DNA of 64,000 nt from Allodiplogaster sudhausi (taxonomy: Eukaryota; Nematoda; Chromadorea; Rhabditida; Diplogasteridae). This document shows, in pieces, positions 12,572 through 28,969 of the stretch. Under the pieces are notes generated by a model, which was given only the letters and a program-made list of their open reading frames with translations, did no database searches and was not told where the DNA came from. Location of the stretch: assembly GCA_945643635.1 (NCBI GenBank), contig CALZFC010000129.1:727501-791500 (forward strand), written 5' to 3'. The translations under genes and the position numbers were made by a program. Each line of letters starts with the position of its first letter. Position 1 is the first letter of the stretch.

Positions 12572-13350
12572 GTGTGTGAGAGTGAAAGAGAGAGAGAGAG
12601 CGAGAGAGAGAGAGAGAGAGTGAGAGAAAAGAAAGAGCGAGGAAGAGATGCTGATAAGAGTGAAGCAAAATACGAGGAGGAATCAAAATTCTAGACTATA
12701 ATGAGAAATCATTCATATTCCAGTTTCGCATACAGCGCTTTTTTGCACAATACGCCTTCTATTTTCCTCACAACTGCATTTAACACGAAGAATGGAAGTA
12801 CATAATATCATGCTCATATCAAGCTTTCAGAGAGGCTTTAAAGTTAAAACTTATGATCAAAAAAGACCTAGCTAAATGTAAAAAAAGAAGTGACATTCTA
12901 ACATGAATATATACAAGCTGGAGAAATATATGGTTGCCGTTTTGTTTAGCGAAACGTTCAGCCATTTTTTCTATAGAAATATATTATGTACAGGTGAAGG
13001 CTGGCCACTGAAAACAACGAAGTAGAAGCCAACCAAGAAAAGTAAAGAAAAGACATTTGAAAGCGTATGGGACAACAAAACATTCTTGGTCACGCCAGCA
13101 TGAAGACAGAACTGGAAGGGCAAAAGAGTACAAGGCTGTCCATAATCTTTTGCAAGTTATCAACTTTCCAAAGAATTCCCATAAGCTGAATTAAGGAAAA
13201 CCTTAAGTGGGAAGAAACAGCAGTGAGCTATACGAAAAGAGCATCTCTACAGACATAGCGGAGGCGTTTAACTTCTGCTGAGTAGCTGAGTTCTACAGAA
13301 GTGAAGAAGGGATGAATAACCCGTAGTCGAGGAGGGAAGTGGTTGTCCTT
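11755..13350. other. intergenic, no gene seen
   Basis: AT-rich sequence with AATAAA-like motifs near 11900 that may serve the upstream gene, and a GA microsatellite at about 12536-12640. No convincing exon was found on either strand. Confidence 0.5.
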
Positions 13351-15547
<2,197 letters not shown>

Positions 15548-16577
15548 AGTCACCGCCGAAGAGTTGCTATCGTTCCCCAGCGAAGGAGAAGACGCGGCTT
15601 GCCAAGACGAAAAGGGTAAGCCTAAATATCAGAATGTGACGGGCACTGTAAGAAGGAATCCAATCTAATACCCGAGCAAGGCCACGTCCACTTGATCACA
15701 GCAGAGAAAATAAACAAGATGCCCAGCACGAATTCAGTTTATAAATAAAAGAAGACAAAAGCACAGAATAGCATTGTGCATCTGCAAGAGAGCATGCAAA
15801 AAGAAGATGTGTGAAAGTGAACGTATAACTGGCGAGGAGATTAAGAATCTTAAGGTTGTCAATAACGATCCTTAAGCAAAAAGAAATTGCAACAACTTAC
15901 TCGTTTGATTGAAAGTAGGATTCCCACTCTTGGAATTCTATCGAAAATTATTCGCCTTAATGAACTACTATAGCATGTTTATTAGAGAGAGAAATACGCC
16001 GTACCGCCTGTGAAGTCGGCTACCGCAGCCGTGGCGGTGAATACTGTAGACAGGGCAATCTGCTAGTGCTCTCTCCGTGAAATACTCTGAGAGGGGCTGC
16101 TACTCTGCCATGTCCAGTATGAACCACAAATTTCTCCTTAAAATGGGTGAACCTTACCTTAATAAAAAATTTCAAACCTCTGTGACAACAATAAAAGGTA
16201 ATAATTGTACATAGGATATTAAGCTTTTCTTTGAATGAGAAGGATAAAGATAGTCTGAATAAGCACGAGGATTTCTCACACTCTTCACAACATAAAAAAC
16301 GCACTTATTCCTCACATTTTATTGTTAAACCTTTAAAGTGAATTCTCTGGTTCCGTTTGATAGAAAAGCAGCCTATGATACTGTAAAGAGTATGGAGAAT
16401 GTCGCAAAACTACAGCACATTTAAATGTTAAACACAAAAGAATTGACTCATAATAAAGGAGGGTGAAGAGGGAAAGTAACTAATACCCGCCTGAAATGCA
16501 TTCATAACAACGCATCGTACAAAGTGATATGCAAGTGAGTCTGTTCCACCAACTCTTGTAAGAGAGAGAGAAAGAGC

Positions 16578-16622
<45 letters not shown>

Positions 16623-18013
16623 GCATTAACGGAAAGAGAGAGAAAGGGAGAAGTAAAAAATTATGGGGATAAAGGAAAAAAAACGGTCATCTCCATCCCA
16701 CATGCTTGCAATACGACTAATGGACTAAACATCGCGCATGCAGGAAGTTGTCGGCGCAGCTGGATACTAAGACAGGCCTTCAAACAAGTGGAATCGACTC
16801 CAGAAGCTGTCTGGAAGGCAAGTTGAATCGCAGTTCGGGTACATTTCTATATCTTCAAGGCAGGCAGCATAAAGATTCGTGACATTAAAACATTTGGACA
16901 GTATTAGCAATTTCAGAGACAGGTGGAAAGATGTTGGCTATTCACGAACTCAAGGAAGGAGCAATTTACTAATCATACCCTGGCATATATCAAATATCGG
17001 TGAATTCCTGCACTCTTATTTTTTGCGGACTAAAACCTTGGTCGAAATCCATTTGTGTTTCTTTGCAAGAAGAGTGTGGTTCCAATGCAAACAATAACTC
17101 TAATAAGCCAATTTTAAGATGTTGCACCGGCGAGTTAACAGAACTAAGAATTGTGGAAGAAAGAACTAATACTTGGAAGAAGAAGGAAATTCAATCATCG
17201 TAGAATGACGTCATTCGAGTTCGATCGAATCGCCGGCTTTACAATCAATTTGCCATGCTGAAATTGAGACGACAAGAAACAATTATTTACATTTGGTTAA
17301 ATAGTGCTTCAAGTATTCTCTTGAGATTAGCTCTTCAGGGAAAATCAAGCAACTGCCCACTTTTAGCTGTGGTAAGTACCCTAGTACTCTGATGATAATA
17401 AAGTTAACTACTTATAACACTGTTAGAAGAAGTGCGAAAATTAAAACAGATGAATTTTTGCGATATTAAAATTAAGAAAAAAAAATGCAAAGCGGTAACC
17501 TCATCACAGCTTAAGCTGAAGGTTGCAAGCGCTTCGCGACATCTCGACGCTATTCTGAAGACAAACTTCATTAAAGAAAATATTGTTAACTGCAAAAAAA
17601 CTACAGTTCGAAAATCAGTGTGAATGAAGTTCTGACAAAAAGCAAGGGATTGGAAGGAAAATCGTCTCATGGGATCAAAATGGAAGTGGGAGTGGGAGAG
17701 AGCGAGAGAGAGAGAGAGAGAGAGATAGAGAGGCAGATACTGCGATAAATAATGAATGCTCTAGTTGTCAGACAAGAAAGAACCAAGCTAGAGGAGGCAA
17801 GAGGGAAGTCTTGCAAAGGAGAGCGAATAAGACTATTGAGTGAGCAGAACGAAGATGGATGAGATAACGAAAAAAAATAGGATAGGTCCGATGCAATTCC
17901 CAGTGTCTTTCACTGATTTCTTTCCTTCGTTGGCGAACTTCTGACAAACACGACGACCAGCAATACGCGCTGGAATTACTTCTAGCTGCAGCTCTTTTTC
18001 TCATTACGGTTCT

Positions 18014-18049
<36 letters not shown>

Positions 18050-18684
18050 TGTCTTTTTATATTATTTTTATTCCCAATCCAAATTTTTTGCTTCATATAT
18101 TACTCGACTCCGCACAACAAAACATGTAGATTCATAAATGGCAAATCGAAACTGTTCGCAAATTGCTTCATCAATAGGGATGAAGAGAGCGAGGAGAATG
18201 AGAGAGAAAGAGAGAGAAAGATAGAGAGAGAGAGAGAGAACAGAGAAGAACGAGTGTGTGAGAGACAGAGAAAGAAAGAATTGCCCGCAATGCTGAGTCA
18301 AAAATGCAGAGACAAACTAATCTATTCGCGAAGGAAGACAACAAAAGGGAGGCAATGCGAAAAATAAAGGCAGACATTGATTCGTCCGGTCAACTTTATG
18401 AGAGGAAAGTGGATGGCCTCTCACTCTTCTTTTTTTCTCCTCCTCTACTTCATTCTCCAAGGCAGGATTTATTTTAATTTTTATTTAATTTTTTTTAGAA
18501 ATCTCTCGGACAAAAACTCCAAGATATAGAGTGGTACAACGCAAAAGGACCGCAGCCAGGAATGTATCAAATGAACTGTCCAGAATGGGTAGCAGAAGTA
18601 GATAAAAGAACAGTTGTGAGAAGTCTGATATAACTCGCGAGTTTAACAGGCTTACAACAATAGGAGAGAGAGAAAGGAAGACAG

Positions 18685-18732
<48 letters not shown>

Positions 18733-19854
18733 GAGAGCGAGAGAGAGAGGAGAGAGAGAGAGGAGAGAGAGAAGAGAGAGGGAGAGAGAGCGAGAGAGAG
18801 GAGAGAGGGAGAGGATGCTGGGAAGGCTTACAGGAAGAGGGTTCACAACTGAAAACATAAAACGTAACCCTTCTCTCGCCTACTCATCGAGCACAAATAT
18901 TGGCTCAAGTCAGAGACGCTCACTCATTCTTGAGAGGAAAGGAAAAAAAGAAACAATTCGTGGGGGTATAAAAATAGAAAGGGAGCGAGAAGAAAATGGG
19001 AAAAAGAGGGATAGAAGGAGATGCAGAGAGATATAGTGAAAGATAGGAGTGAAAGAGAGCGAGAGAGCGAGTTGCAGAGAGATATAGTGAACGATAGTGA
19101 GAGAGAGAGAGAGAGAGTGAGAGAGAGCGAGAGAATCTCACACCGATGCGGACTGAAATCGAAAACTACGCACATGGAAGAACGGGATGTATTTGACTTG
19201 AAATTCTAGCTCTCGCTCCCTTTCTTTTTCTCTCTCACCCTCTCTCTCACACCCTCTCTTGCTCTCGCTCATTCCACTTCATTTCGTCTAATACAAGGGA
19301 AGAAATATGTTTTCCAAACAACAACCCTGAAGCTTGTTTTACTATTGATAGGTAGATCGAGCTATTCCATGGCGTCTGATTGATTTTTAAAATACACTTC
19401 TTGCCCGCTAAAAGTAAGGCAAAGAGGAATTTTTTTATCCTATTCTGACAATCTAAACAAAGCCGCGGTTCTAGGAACACACGGTTGGAATGAGCAAATG
19501 TATTAAAGAACGGAGAAGAATCGCGATAGCCGCAGAATGGCTAATGAAAAGAAAAATGAAGGCTCCCATGCACATCTCTCTTTCTCTTCTGTCTCTCTCA
19601 AATCTTCCCTCTCCCAAGATTGAGAACAAGCAAGCTGAGGCCTGACAATCACTGGAATTTGTGTCTGATGAAACCAAGCAATTAGAGAGCGCGTGAAAGA
19701 CGAGAGTTATAGAGACAACACGAGAAGAGAGAAGCCTTAGAGGCGAGCATGCAACAAAGGAATACATGAAAACATCCTGCTGGGAGAAAGAGAGCAGAAA
19801 GCAGCAAAGGGAGGAGATTGATTGTAAGTGAATGGCTTGCAAACGAGGGACACG

Positions 19855-19895
<41 letters not shown>

Positions 19896-21307
19896 GAGAG
19901 AATCAGACAGAGTGAGAGAGAGAGAGAGAAAGAGAGGAGAGAGAGAAACAGAGGAGAGAGAGAAAGAGAGGAAAGAGAGAAAGAGAGGAGAGAGAGAAAG
20001 AGAGGAGAGAGAGAATGAGAGAGTGAGCGAAAGAGAGGAGAGAGAGAATGAGAAAGAGAGAGGAGAGAGAGAGAGAGATAGAAAAAGTAGAAAGGGGAGA
20101 AAGTCATAGTGCAGGAAAATGAGAACATCGCCCGATGCTGTCCAGGAAGCTCCCAAGTGTACGAAGACGAATGCTCATTCAGGGTTTTAAAGGTGGGGAG
20201 ACCAGAGTGGAAGAAAGGCTTAACTTCACATAACTAGACTAATACTTTGTCATGCCTTTTGAAAGAAAGGTTGTGGAGAATGCAGCATTGGCCAAGACAC
20301 GAGAACCTTCTCTCCACATCATTTTTGGGAGATAAAAGGAATAAAATTCAATGCTGCTGGACAGAACTAACGTGTGGAAAGGAAAAGCTCATTTTGCGTT
20401 CATCAGATTCCAAATTGTGGCAAATACAAAGTCTGGCGTCCTAATAATATTAAGACAAAGTGAAAACATGTCATGCGCTAAAAAATGGAAGTTAAGAGAT
20501 AAAATAATCACTGATAAAATACGGCAGCGAATGAAATGGCAAAACTTAACACGGGAGAACAACTACTCGCCGAGGACAGACATGGGACTTTGAGTGGGAA
20601 CTCAACACTTACGAATTCGGCCACAAAACCACTAATTAATTAGACAATTCTGTCACTTGCTGCGGAAGTTCCTTCATTTACCGCATTTTCAGCACTATCA
20701 TCATTTTGGACGCCTTGTCAGCCCTGCCCCATTTTTAATATGATTAAAAAAAACATTTGCAAGAGGCCGTTATACGTAAATCCCAGGGTTCTGCCTACCT
20801 CGTTGTGCCAGAACCTCGACAATGGCATTTATTCCCTTTCGATCTTATCTACAAAAGTTTAATTAAACAAAAGCAGGCTCAGTTAACGAATTTCTCTTCT
20901 GCTAATTGAAAAGGCTCGCTTCTGGAGAGGAAAAAAGATGGGAAACAGCGACTCACGGCTGTCACGCTATTTTGTTGTGGTGAAAGAGAAAGAAGAAAAG
21001 ATGAAGGTGGAAGAGACTGAATGAGCAAAAACAAAAAGAAAAAAGAAAGACAATACGAATGAGAGAACAAGATGTAGAAACATGCAAGGAGACACACAAT
21101 TCGTAGCTGGCGAATGAGTCAACCAGAAAAAGCACCTCGCTTTGCTTTGGAAGAGGAAGCCTTCTTTCTCCCAATTGTGTCTCTCTCCTCTGTTACTCGT
21201 ATCATTTCATCTCTACTTCACGTAACTTAATAATTCACAAATTCTTTGTTTATCGCTATGCCAATACCGAATCAAATTAGCTTGCAAGTATCAGCAGAGA
21301 ATTCGTG

Positions 21308-21347
<40 letters not shown>

Positions 21348-21651
21348 AGATAGGGTAATCATACTACATCAAAATTAGTCCCCCAAAAGGCAAACGAACA
21401 TTCGCTAATACTGAACATACAGAATATGTAAACGAAAGCTAACCGCGGTCGATACAAACCAACATTATAATCAATAAATGTACTGACATTGAAGGTGCGA
21501 CGACACGTCGATGAATGCCAAAGGAAGCGAAGAGAATGAAGAGAGCGGGGAGAGAGAGAGAGAAGATCGGGTGATTCGCAAGAGAGTCCCGCAAGGAAAC
21601 CTAGTCAGGAGTAGACGTACTGTAATGTCCAAATACTAAGATGCTCAAAAA

Positions 21652-21693
<42 letters not shown>

Positions 21694-22510
21694 AAAGACA
21701 CGAATGGAAAAGAACTGGACAGGCTAACTACTTGAAAGGAGACAAGCAGACCGACCGTACGAAGAGTTGGGTCGACAATCCACTGATAGGAAGTGAGCAC
21801 TGTGGAGAGGAAGACAACCACTAACAGAACTGCAACTTCTTCTTTTCATTACAATAAAGGGTCGTTCCCTTTCCTCAAAAGTGGGAATAGAAATGACCTC
21901 TCCACTTGGTGGCCTTCGGCTGCATGTGGCCGATCACTTCTGTGAGCCTTCTCTCGAAGAATTTCAGATCTTAATTACACTCTTTATAGCCCGTTTTACC
22001 GCATCCATAAGCTTTAACGTAAAATAAAAGTAGCAGTGCGCGCAGGAAACCCGCCAACTAATCACGAACCAAACTAGCCCCCATCTCAGAAATAGTGAAT
22101 ATCATGACGAACTGTCCATTCCTAGTTTCTGTCTACATCCCTACGAACTCCGAGAAAGACCACGAACCTTCACAGGCAGCCGACGCATCGTCCATCCTTC
22201 TCCCACTCCCTGAGCAAGTCGCTACTTCACCCACCTTTCATTTTATTCAAGAATAAAAACGGAACGTAAACCGAATGAAACAACTTCCGATAGTAAAGTA
22301 ATGCTTTATCTTTATGCCACGTCGTGGCTCAACAACTATTACCAATCATATTTGCGAAATGGGAAGAAGGAAACAACAACAAAGGAACGGAAGAAAGGGC
22401 TTGCTCTTATCGCGTTCTTCAACCAGAACCAGTAACAACATTTCTTGTCAGTTTCTCTAGTTTACATAGGATTAGGGGTCAGATAAGGCTCGAGGGAGCA
22501 GAATGTAAAT
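15548..22510. other. gene-poor 7 kb with GA microsatellites
   Basis: Mostly AT-rich DNA interrupted by GA tracts and by a (CAGA)n run at about 18700-18730. A non-coding 5' exon of SLC66A2 may extend to about 15629 (it lies behind a TTTAG acceptor on the minus strand). The only other coding-like island is 18499-18597. I see no complete gene, RNA gene or mobile element. Confidence 0.4.
18499..18597 (+). CDS. isolated candidate exon
   Basis: After a T-rich acceptor (TTTTTTAG) an open frame encodes KSLGQKLQDIEWYNAKGPQP and continues to a GAA|GTAGAT donor. It looks like protein, but no partner exons were found nearby and no family is recognised. It could equally be a decayed fragment. Confidence 0.22.
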
Positions 22511-25500
22511 CTAGACTTGGTGCTTGACCTTGTGCCTCTTCTCCAGCTTCTTCCTCCACATATTCGTCTTGGCCACTCCACCAGCCTTGATAAACGACAC
22601 CGTCCCTGCCGTGGACGAGCCCTTCAACACAACTCTTAGCTCAACATTTCTTAATTGTAAATGAAAGACAAACCACTTGACTGGCCGCCTGAACGATGGT
22701 CTTGCCGGAGGAAGCGATTCTTCTCTTCTTCTCTGTCAACTTCTTCCCAGCCCTCTTTCCACGCTCTCGTCTCCGCTCTACCTTCGCTCCCTTCTCCTTC
22801 AGCTCTTCTTCCTTTGTTTTCGGCTTCTTCTTTCCACCATCTTCCTGTAATATATGCGACTCTTATAATCACTTTGATAGTAGAATCACAAATTGTTAAT
22901 TATGTTCAGACGCCCAGAATGGAATTCGAAATGGCAGAAGAAGCACAGGTTTGATCTCTGTCCCCTCAATCTATGCTCCCAGTACAGGTACAAATTGCAG
23001 AAACCCGAAAACTGCGATAAGTGGAAACCTCGTTGTCGTCCTTCTCCTCGTAGTCTTGCATGGCAGCGATGTCCTCGTCCAGATCAGAGATGCCGGACAT
23101 GTCAGTGAGTCCGGAGCAGTTCGACTCCAACTCCGTCAACTCCCCTTCATCCGCTTCCTCTTCTGCCGTGGTGACTTCGCCATCCGTTTCTCCCTTCAAC
23201 TATCATAGTTAATTCACAATGAGAAGTGAACTCCTTCTTTCCAGAACCTGCTCGTCTCCAAGAGTAGATCCTCGCTCACTCAACAACTCTGGCTCGTCGT
23301 CATCCGCGCACACTTCATTGATTGGAGCCTGAGCAAAGTCACAATCACTCGGGAAACATTCCAAGACAGTACAAATTATAATATATCAAATTGATGGCAC
23401 AACTAAGTAAGCCACCCTGGATAATCTACTTTGCACATCATGCAATCAAATTATGGCTTGATGTGTTATCCGACAAAGCATTACAATCGCATTCTTCCAT
23501 TTAGATTGAGAGAACTCCATATTTGAAGAATAAAAAAGAGTAGGATGCCTGCTCGAAGTCGACCAAAGCACGATTCTCGCAACCGGGAGGAGGAGAGAAG
23601 TAGGGAAGGCGGCCCCGTTGGAAGTCGTTCAGCATACTCTTCGACACCGAGGCAATGTCCGGCTCGCCACCCTGCATTCTCCATTTCTCTCCAGTCATCT
23701 TTCATATAAGTTCTCGACCATGAATTCATAGGATGGAATAGCAACGCAATTGTAGCGAGAATGGAAACACCTTGAGCAGCCGCCCTGACTTAAACGCAAT
23801 CTGAGTCATTAGATCTTCCGCGTCTTTCCAGTCCTCGACGTTATACGTCCTAAATTATTGAGATATATACTGATATACTACATGGAGGGGAAATAATATT
23901 TAATGATAATAATATTATGGTGGGTGTTCAAAACCTACCACGAAATGTCTGTTTTCGAGCATAATTGAATAATGAGAACAAACTTGATAGAGCGGGAATG
24001 ACTATCGATTCCTGCCCCGCCCCCTCCCAACCAACCTCGCCATGTGCTCTTTGCGAACTCTATCCAAGATGCCTTGGATGTGGTTCTCCGGGTCACGCAC
24101 ATTCTCCACGCGCACCTAGAGGGACGAAAGTAACAAGAGAATCAGAGTATTATAACAAAAGAAAGGAATGCTGAAGAAGAAACGAACAACTCCTTTGAGA
24201 ATGGTCTGAGTTTCCGTGTCCCCCTGAGGGTAGACTACCCCCGGGCAGTCGATCAGGTAGATTCTCTTCATCAGCATCACATATTGCCATACCTACAACA
24301 TCCATGAAATGCAGTGAATACTCAGATATGAATACTACAACTAATCACCGCCATCTTTTCTTTCGTTAAGAGACAAATAAGCCAGAAAATAGAAAGTTTC
24401 AGGAAAAAAGACAAACCTTGGTTTCACCAGCGATGGGCGCAGTCTTGCAGACTTTCTTCTTGCGAAGAGTGTTCACAATCGACGACTTGCCGACGTTTGG
24501 GTAGCCAATGAAACCGACGCTGATCTAAGAGGAAAGGAGTTGCAGTTCAGAGCAGTCTTTTACACTACATTAATGTAAAGACAACACTGACACAAGAGAA
24601 TTTTCCACATAGGAAGGATGCAATCTTCCAGTCAATCAATTGCCAACAATGGTGGACAAATTATTTGCTCTATACAATCCATGGAAATAAAGTTATCGCT
24701 TTGAAAATTTAAGTGTCACAAATAATTGAATATTTTTCGCCATATTTGCTTCCTTGGTAAAATGGAGGGTAAAATTTTTTGCTTCATACTTCTTGTAAAA
24801 TGAAAGCGCTTGATTAGTTCGATTCCCCTGGTCTTCAGTCTCCCCTTTTATAATATTTTGAACTCTCCTCCTCATTTGCCATCTCTCATTATTCTTTCAA
24901 CAAGAAAAGAGCGTGCCCGTAAGTGTCTGCGTCGGACTAGAAATCAACCGCACTCTTGTGTTTCCATAGGAATATTCTGGAAGAGAAGGAATTCCTTGCC
25001 TGCTGGCGATCCTTGTGCAGCTTAGCGAACTGGCGGAGGACATTGATGAGGGCTCCCTTGCCGAAGGAGTGTTGCATGGAAGCGTGGAAGACCACTGTCG
25101 GCAACTCCTTCGACAACTCCGCCAGCCATTTACGCTGCAAGAACCAAGCACTACTCAACTATTTTCAATGAAAAACAATAGCCACGTATATTCTGGAAAT
25201 GAAGAACTGACATGATTAAAACTAATCTGGACACGGGTAAAAATAGGCAAAGAACCAGATGGACGAACCGTGACCCAAGTAGGAACCAAGTCGACCTTGT
25301 TCATCACCAACACGAGATGTTTGTGTGGCCGCTCCTTTCTCCAAATAGTCAACAACTCCCAATCCATAATTGAATATAGTATCTTTTTCTGCTCCACCTT
25401 TGGATTCCCTCGAAGTCTAACCTGAGAAACTCCTCGACATGTCTACAGCGAGTTCCCATGGGGTCGCGTGCATCGATAACTTGCACCACAACATCCGAAG

Positions 25501-27612
25501 AATCCAGCACCTCAACGATACCATTATTACAGCAAAACCATTATTTTATTATTACAGCATAACGCGGTACATCTCATTTTCAATCTTGCTGAACGACACT
25601 AGGGTATTATAAAGTGACAGTAACAAAAGAGACCCACTAACGATGTGTTCTCTTCACTAAATATTGTCTTGAACCTAAGATTGTACCTTGTACAGCTCTC
25701 CCCAGACACGATGACTTTGGCCAGCACGGAACAACGGATTCGGATTCTCCCTTCTCTCATTCTCTAAGCCTTCGATCTTAAAAACACGCAAAATAGATAA
25801 GGACACTACTTTAGCTCCCTTTTTGGTGAACGTCCATTCAGTGTTTCAATAGAAGCGCACTCGCTGACCTGCAGATCTCTATCCGTTTCAACTTTGTACG
25901 ACGATGTCTTTTCTTCAACTATCTGGCTTAGACCCTACAAAGTTAATGGCAGTATTAAAGACGATTTTGAAGCAAAGAAAGTTGTTAAAAACCGAAATAC
26001 ATCATGACGCGCCTCAGTTCTCGGATTTCTCAATGCACCTTCTGAACGAGTGCTCAAATAAGATCGATGTGTAGACTTTTGCTTTTTGAACATCATTGGC
26101 ATACACGGGCAACGAACCCGCATCAACTCTTCCCTACACTGCTGCTTTACCAATACGCCATGAAGGCATTCTAACAGCTTTCTTAATGCTTCCCACCCTC
26201 CTCAGCAGGAACAAACCTGGATGGAATCCACGACCAACTTGGGCTTCTTCCTCAACGCCTTCTTCCCGAAAGTGTGCTCGAAGCTCTCCGTGTCCACGAC
26301 GTGCACTCGCTGTTGCTGAATTTATCATCATTTCTTATCAATCTCTTATTGCATTCCATTGCAAGAGCATAAACGAAAAGAATGACAATAGAAAGGAACC
26401 TTAGCCTTCTCCTGGAGCAGCGTAATGGGCAACTTGGTTTGCTTCATCACCACCTGGAAAGGGTCCTTGAGCACCTTCCCGAGGTTCTCCTGGAACGTTT
26501 GCAACTGCTCCTGGCCGACAACGCGGGTGTTGCCTGCAATGTTTCTGAGTCGCATATAATTAGTTGCCCAAAGGCTCTAAATTGGTTGGTAGACCATACT
26601 AATTTTTGCAATCATTAAGCAATTCCCGAAGCAGAGGAGGCCGAAAAAATCTTTTAGTCTGAAACTTGTCTCAATATGGTTATTTGGCATGGGTAAAACA
26701 CAAACATAACATTGATATTCCATTCAATATTTTAAGAAATTATAGTATGCCAATGGTGACTGTCATTTTCGTTGAAAAAAAAATAAAACAACGTAGGAGG
26801 GGCAGTGAACATGAGTATGACACATATTTCGTGTTTGAGTACAAATCTCTTTGTATTTACAATAAAAGATATTGCTTCCGATTTTACCTATAATGTGCTC
26901 AACTCGCTCTGACTTTCTGACCGCGAAAATAAGCAACATCTATGAGTTTGCGCATATTGCGCAAATATTCGAAAACCATCCTAACAAGGAAAAAGAGATC
27001 ATACTCATGGTCCTCATATAAGAGAACCCCAAATTGTTTTTTTATTACTAACGATGGGTCATATATCAAGAAAACAAACTGCTAGAATTTAAAAATTTGC
27101 CTCACCAAACCATTTTCGATTGGGTTCAACACGGGCGACTTCTCCGGATTTCAGCCATCCCTGGAAAGGTGCCGCTTTGGTAATCTTTCCGTTCTTGTCT
27201 CTGAAAGTATAAAACGCTTTTGACAACTAAACTATAAGCAACCTTTACTTCCAAACATGAGCAAACCATAATATATAAAGGATAGGCTCATAAATAATAA
27301 AAGATCACACCTTGTCGGCTTGAAGTTCTTGTACATTCGAAGGCGGTTGATCGTCGCTTTCGACCGCATGTTGTCTCCACCCGTTCTTGGACGATCTTAA
27401 CAACAAAATCTTACAAGTCATCACAAGTAAATCAATGGGAAATGCACTATGAATCGTGGAAATCTCGAAAACTAACTCGGGTTCATGCTGTGGTTGCCTC
27501 GGTGGATCGTCTGATTGGACTTCGCGCTGTAGTTTTTCTTCTGCTTCAGCTTTGGATTTGGCCCCTTAGCCCCTGGCCGATTTGCCTTGAGAGAAGAACG
27601 CTTCTTCGCCAT
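22511..27612 (-). CDS. GNL2: nucleolar GTPase 2 (GNL2/NOG2), circularly permuted GTPase
   Basis: Nineteen exons, all in phase, on the minus strand: 27612-27477, 27395-27311, 27200-27106, 26533-26400, 26315-26217, 25935-25869, 25776-25687, 25510-25422, 25338-25269, 25134-25000, 24524-24417, 24292-24191, 24115-24036, 23850-23771, 23671-23549, 23328-23248, 23199-23029, 22844-22674 and 22621-22511. The GTPase motifs come in permuted order: NKVD (G4) in exon 9, then the P-loop GYPNVGKSS (G1) in exon 11, then DCPGVV (G3) in exon 12. This order defines the YlqF/YawG family. The N-terminal [17 protein letters not shown] and the following [11 protein letters not shown] match NOG2. The C-terminus is acidic (exons 16-17), then Lys/Arg-rich (18-19). 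The family acts in late nucleolar/nuclear maturation of the 60S ribosomal subunit. Exons 10 and 15 end at GC donors. The protein is shorter than the human one in the region after the GTPase domain. Confidence 0.98.
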
Positions 27613-27732
27613 TGCTCTTCTCTGCTAGCAGTTTACCCTAAAGAAAACTGAGTGGACAGGAAAATAACACAATTGAAAGGTAAAGAAAAATAAAAGATTC
27701 TATCAGAAACAAACCGAAAATGGAGCAAAAAC

Positions 27733-28270
27733 AAAGCGGTGCTATCCTAGTTGGGGGGTGGGGCAAAATATTTTCATTTTCCAATCTACCACAAATCGTG
27801 CCCAGGGGGGTTTTAGGCCATGGGGAACACGGATATAGGGTTCTAGACCGTGGGGAACACGGATATAATGTTCAATTTGCAAAAAAATTTCATTTAACAA
27901 AGTTACAGTACTTCACATTTTTTCCCCTACTTTTCATCTAAACTCGTGCACTAAGGAGTTGTCAAAGGTGCCAAACACTAAAATAGTGTCAATTAAGCAC
28001 TAACGAATAGAGATGAGTCGAAAAGAAAGTAATATTCGAGTTATCAAGTTTGAAAACCCCTTCGAGCAGCAATTTACCTGAAATCGGCCAAAACATATGT
28101 CAAGTAAAAGTACTGTAACTTAGTTAAATGACAAAGTAATACAAAATGAACATTATATTCGTGTTCCCCATGGCCTAAAACCCCCCTGTGCACGATTTGG
28201 GGTGAATTAGAAGAAAAAAAATTTATTTTGCCCCCCCCCCCAACTAGGATAGACCCAACAAAGCAAAAGG
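27733..28270. mobile_element. fold-back (MITE-like) element with ~180 bp inverted arms
   Basis: The left arm (about 27735-27925) reads CTATCCTAGTTGGGGGG, then GGGGGGTTTTAGGCCATGG, then ATATAATGTTCA. The same sequence recurs inverted at about 28100-28265. The right arm has a run of 11 C where the left has a GGGGGGTGGGG block. The arms are clearly related but diverged, and the left arm carries an internal partial duplication (GTGGGGAACACGGATATA twice). No coding capacity. It sits about 120 bp upstream of the GNL2 start codon. Confidence 0.75.
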
Positions 28271-28743
28271 AGGGGAGATGAGTGATTTTGGTGTGGTTCC
28301 AGGTACGATAGTATTTCAAGAATCTCACTAGGTGCAAAAAAAGAAGATGACGGCACGTTGTTCATTAAAGAATTCAAAAAATTAATTAATTTCTTACTAA
28401 CATTATTGAATTTGACATATTCTTAACAGCGTAAATACTGAACATATTAAAATGGAAAAAAATAGCTCCTAATTTAAATTGATGATTGTGCTACGACAAT
28501 GCATAAATACGTTGTCTCCGTTGTCGACTTCCTCTCAGCGCAGAGTGATTAGGATGAGAGGATCTTGACACCACCAGTCTCTTCGGGTACTGACCCTTTC
28601 AAAATTTCCGGAATGCCTTTGCTTAACCAATAAACCAAGACGAATACTATTTCCTGTCGCAGGGTACTTCATTTTTATTCAGCTTCAATTTGGCTTCTGT
28701 AAAGGGGACTGCATATAGTTTGTAGCCTCACTCTATTCATCTC

Positions 28744-28960
28744 TCACGGCGTGTTACCGCAATGTAAATATGATACTTAGTAAAAGGCTACAGTATGAAA
28801 GAATTCGTGTCAGGAGATCTCAAAATTCAAAATTTTCGCATATGATGACATAGCGTCTCTTTATTTGGTGTTACCGTATACCTCCCCGGTCTTAAGTTCA
28901 TGGAATGTAGATGACGCTACACTAAAATGTTACTAAGTATCGCCTTAACACGCCGTGCTC
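28744..28960. mobile_element. short inverted-repeat element
   Basis: CACGGCGTGTTA at about 28747 is matched by TAACACGCCGTG at about 28947, and the adjacent GATACTTAGTAA is matched by TTACTAAGTATC. The roughly 215 bp between has no open frame. The size and symmetric ends fit a MITE; target duplications are not clear. Confidence 0.5.
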
Positions 28961-28969
28961 TGTGTGTAT

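Noticed and set aside
16740..16830. Plus-strand candidate exon RRSWILRQAFKQVESTPEAV
   Set aside because: Short, needs a GC donor, lacks a clear acceptor and has no neighbours.
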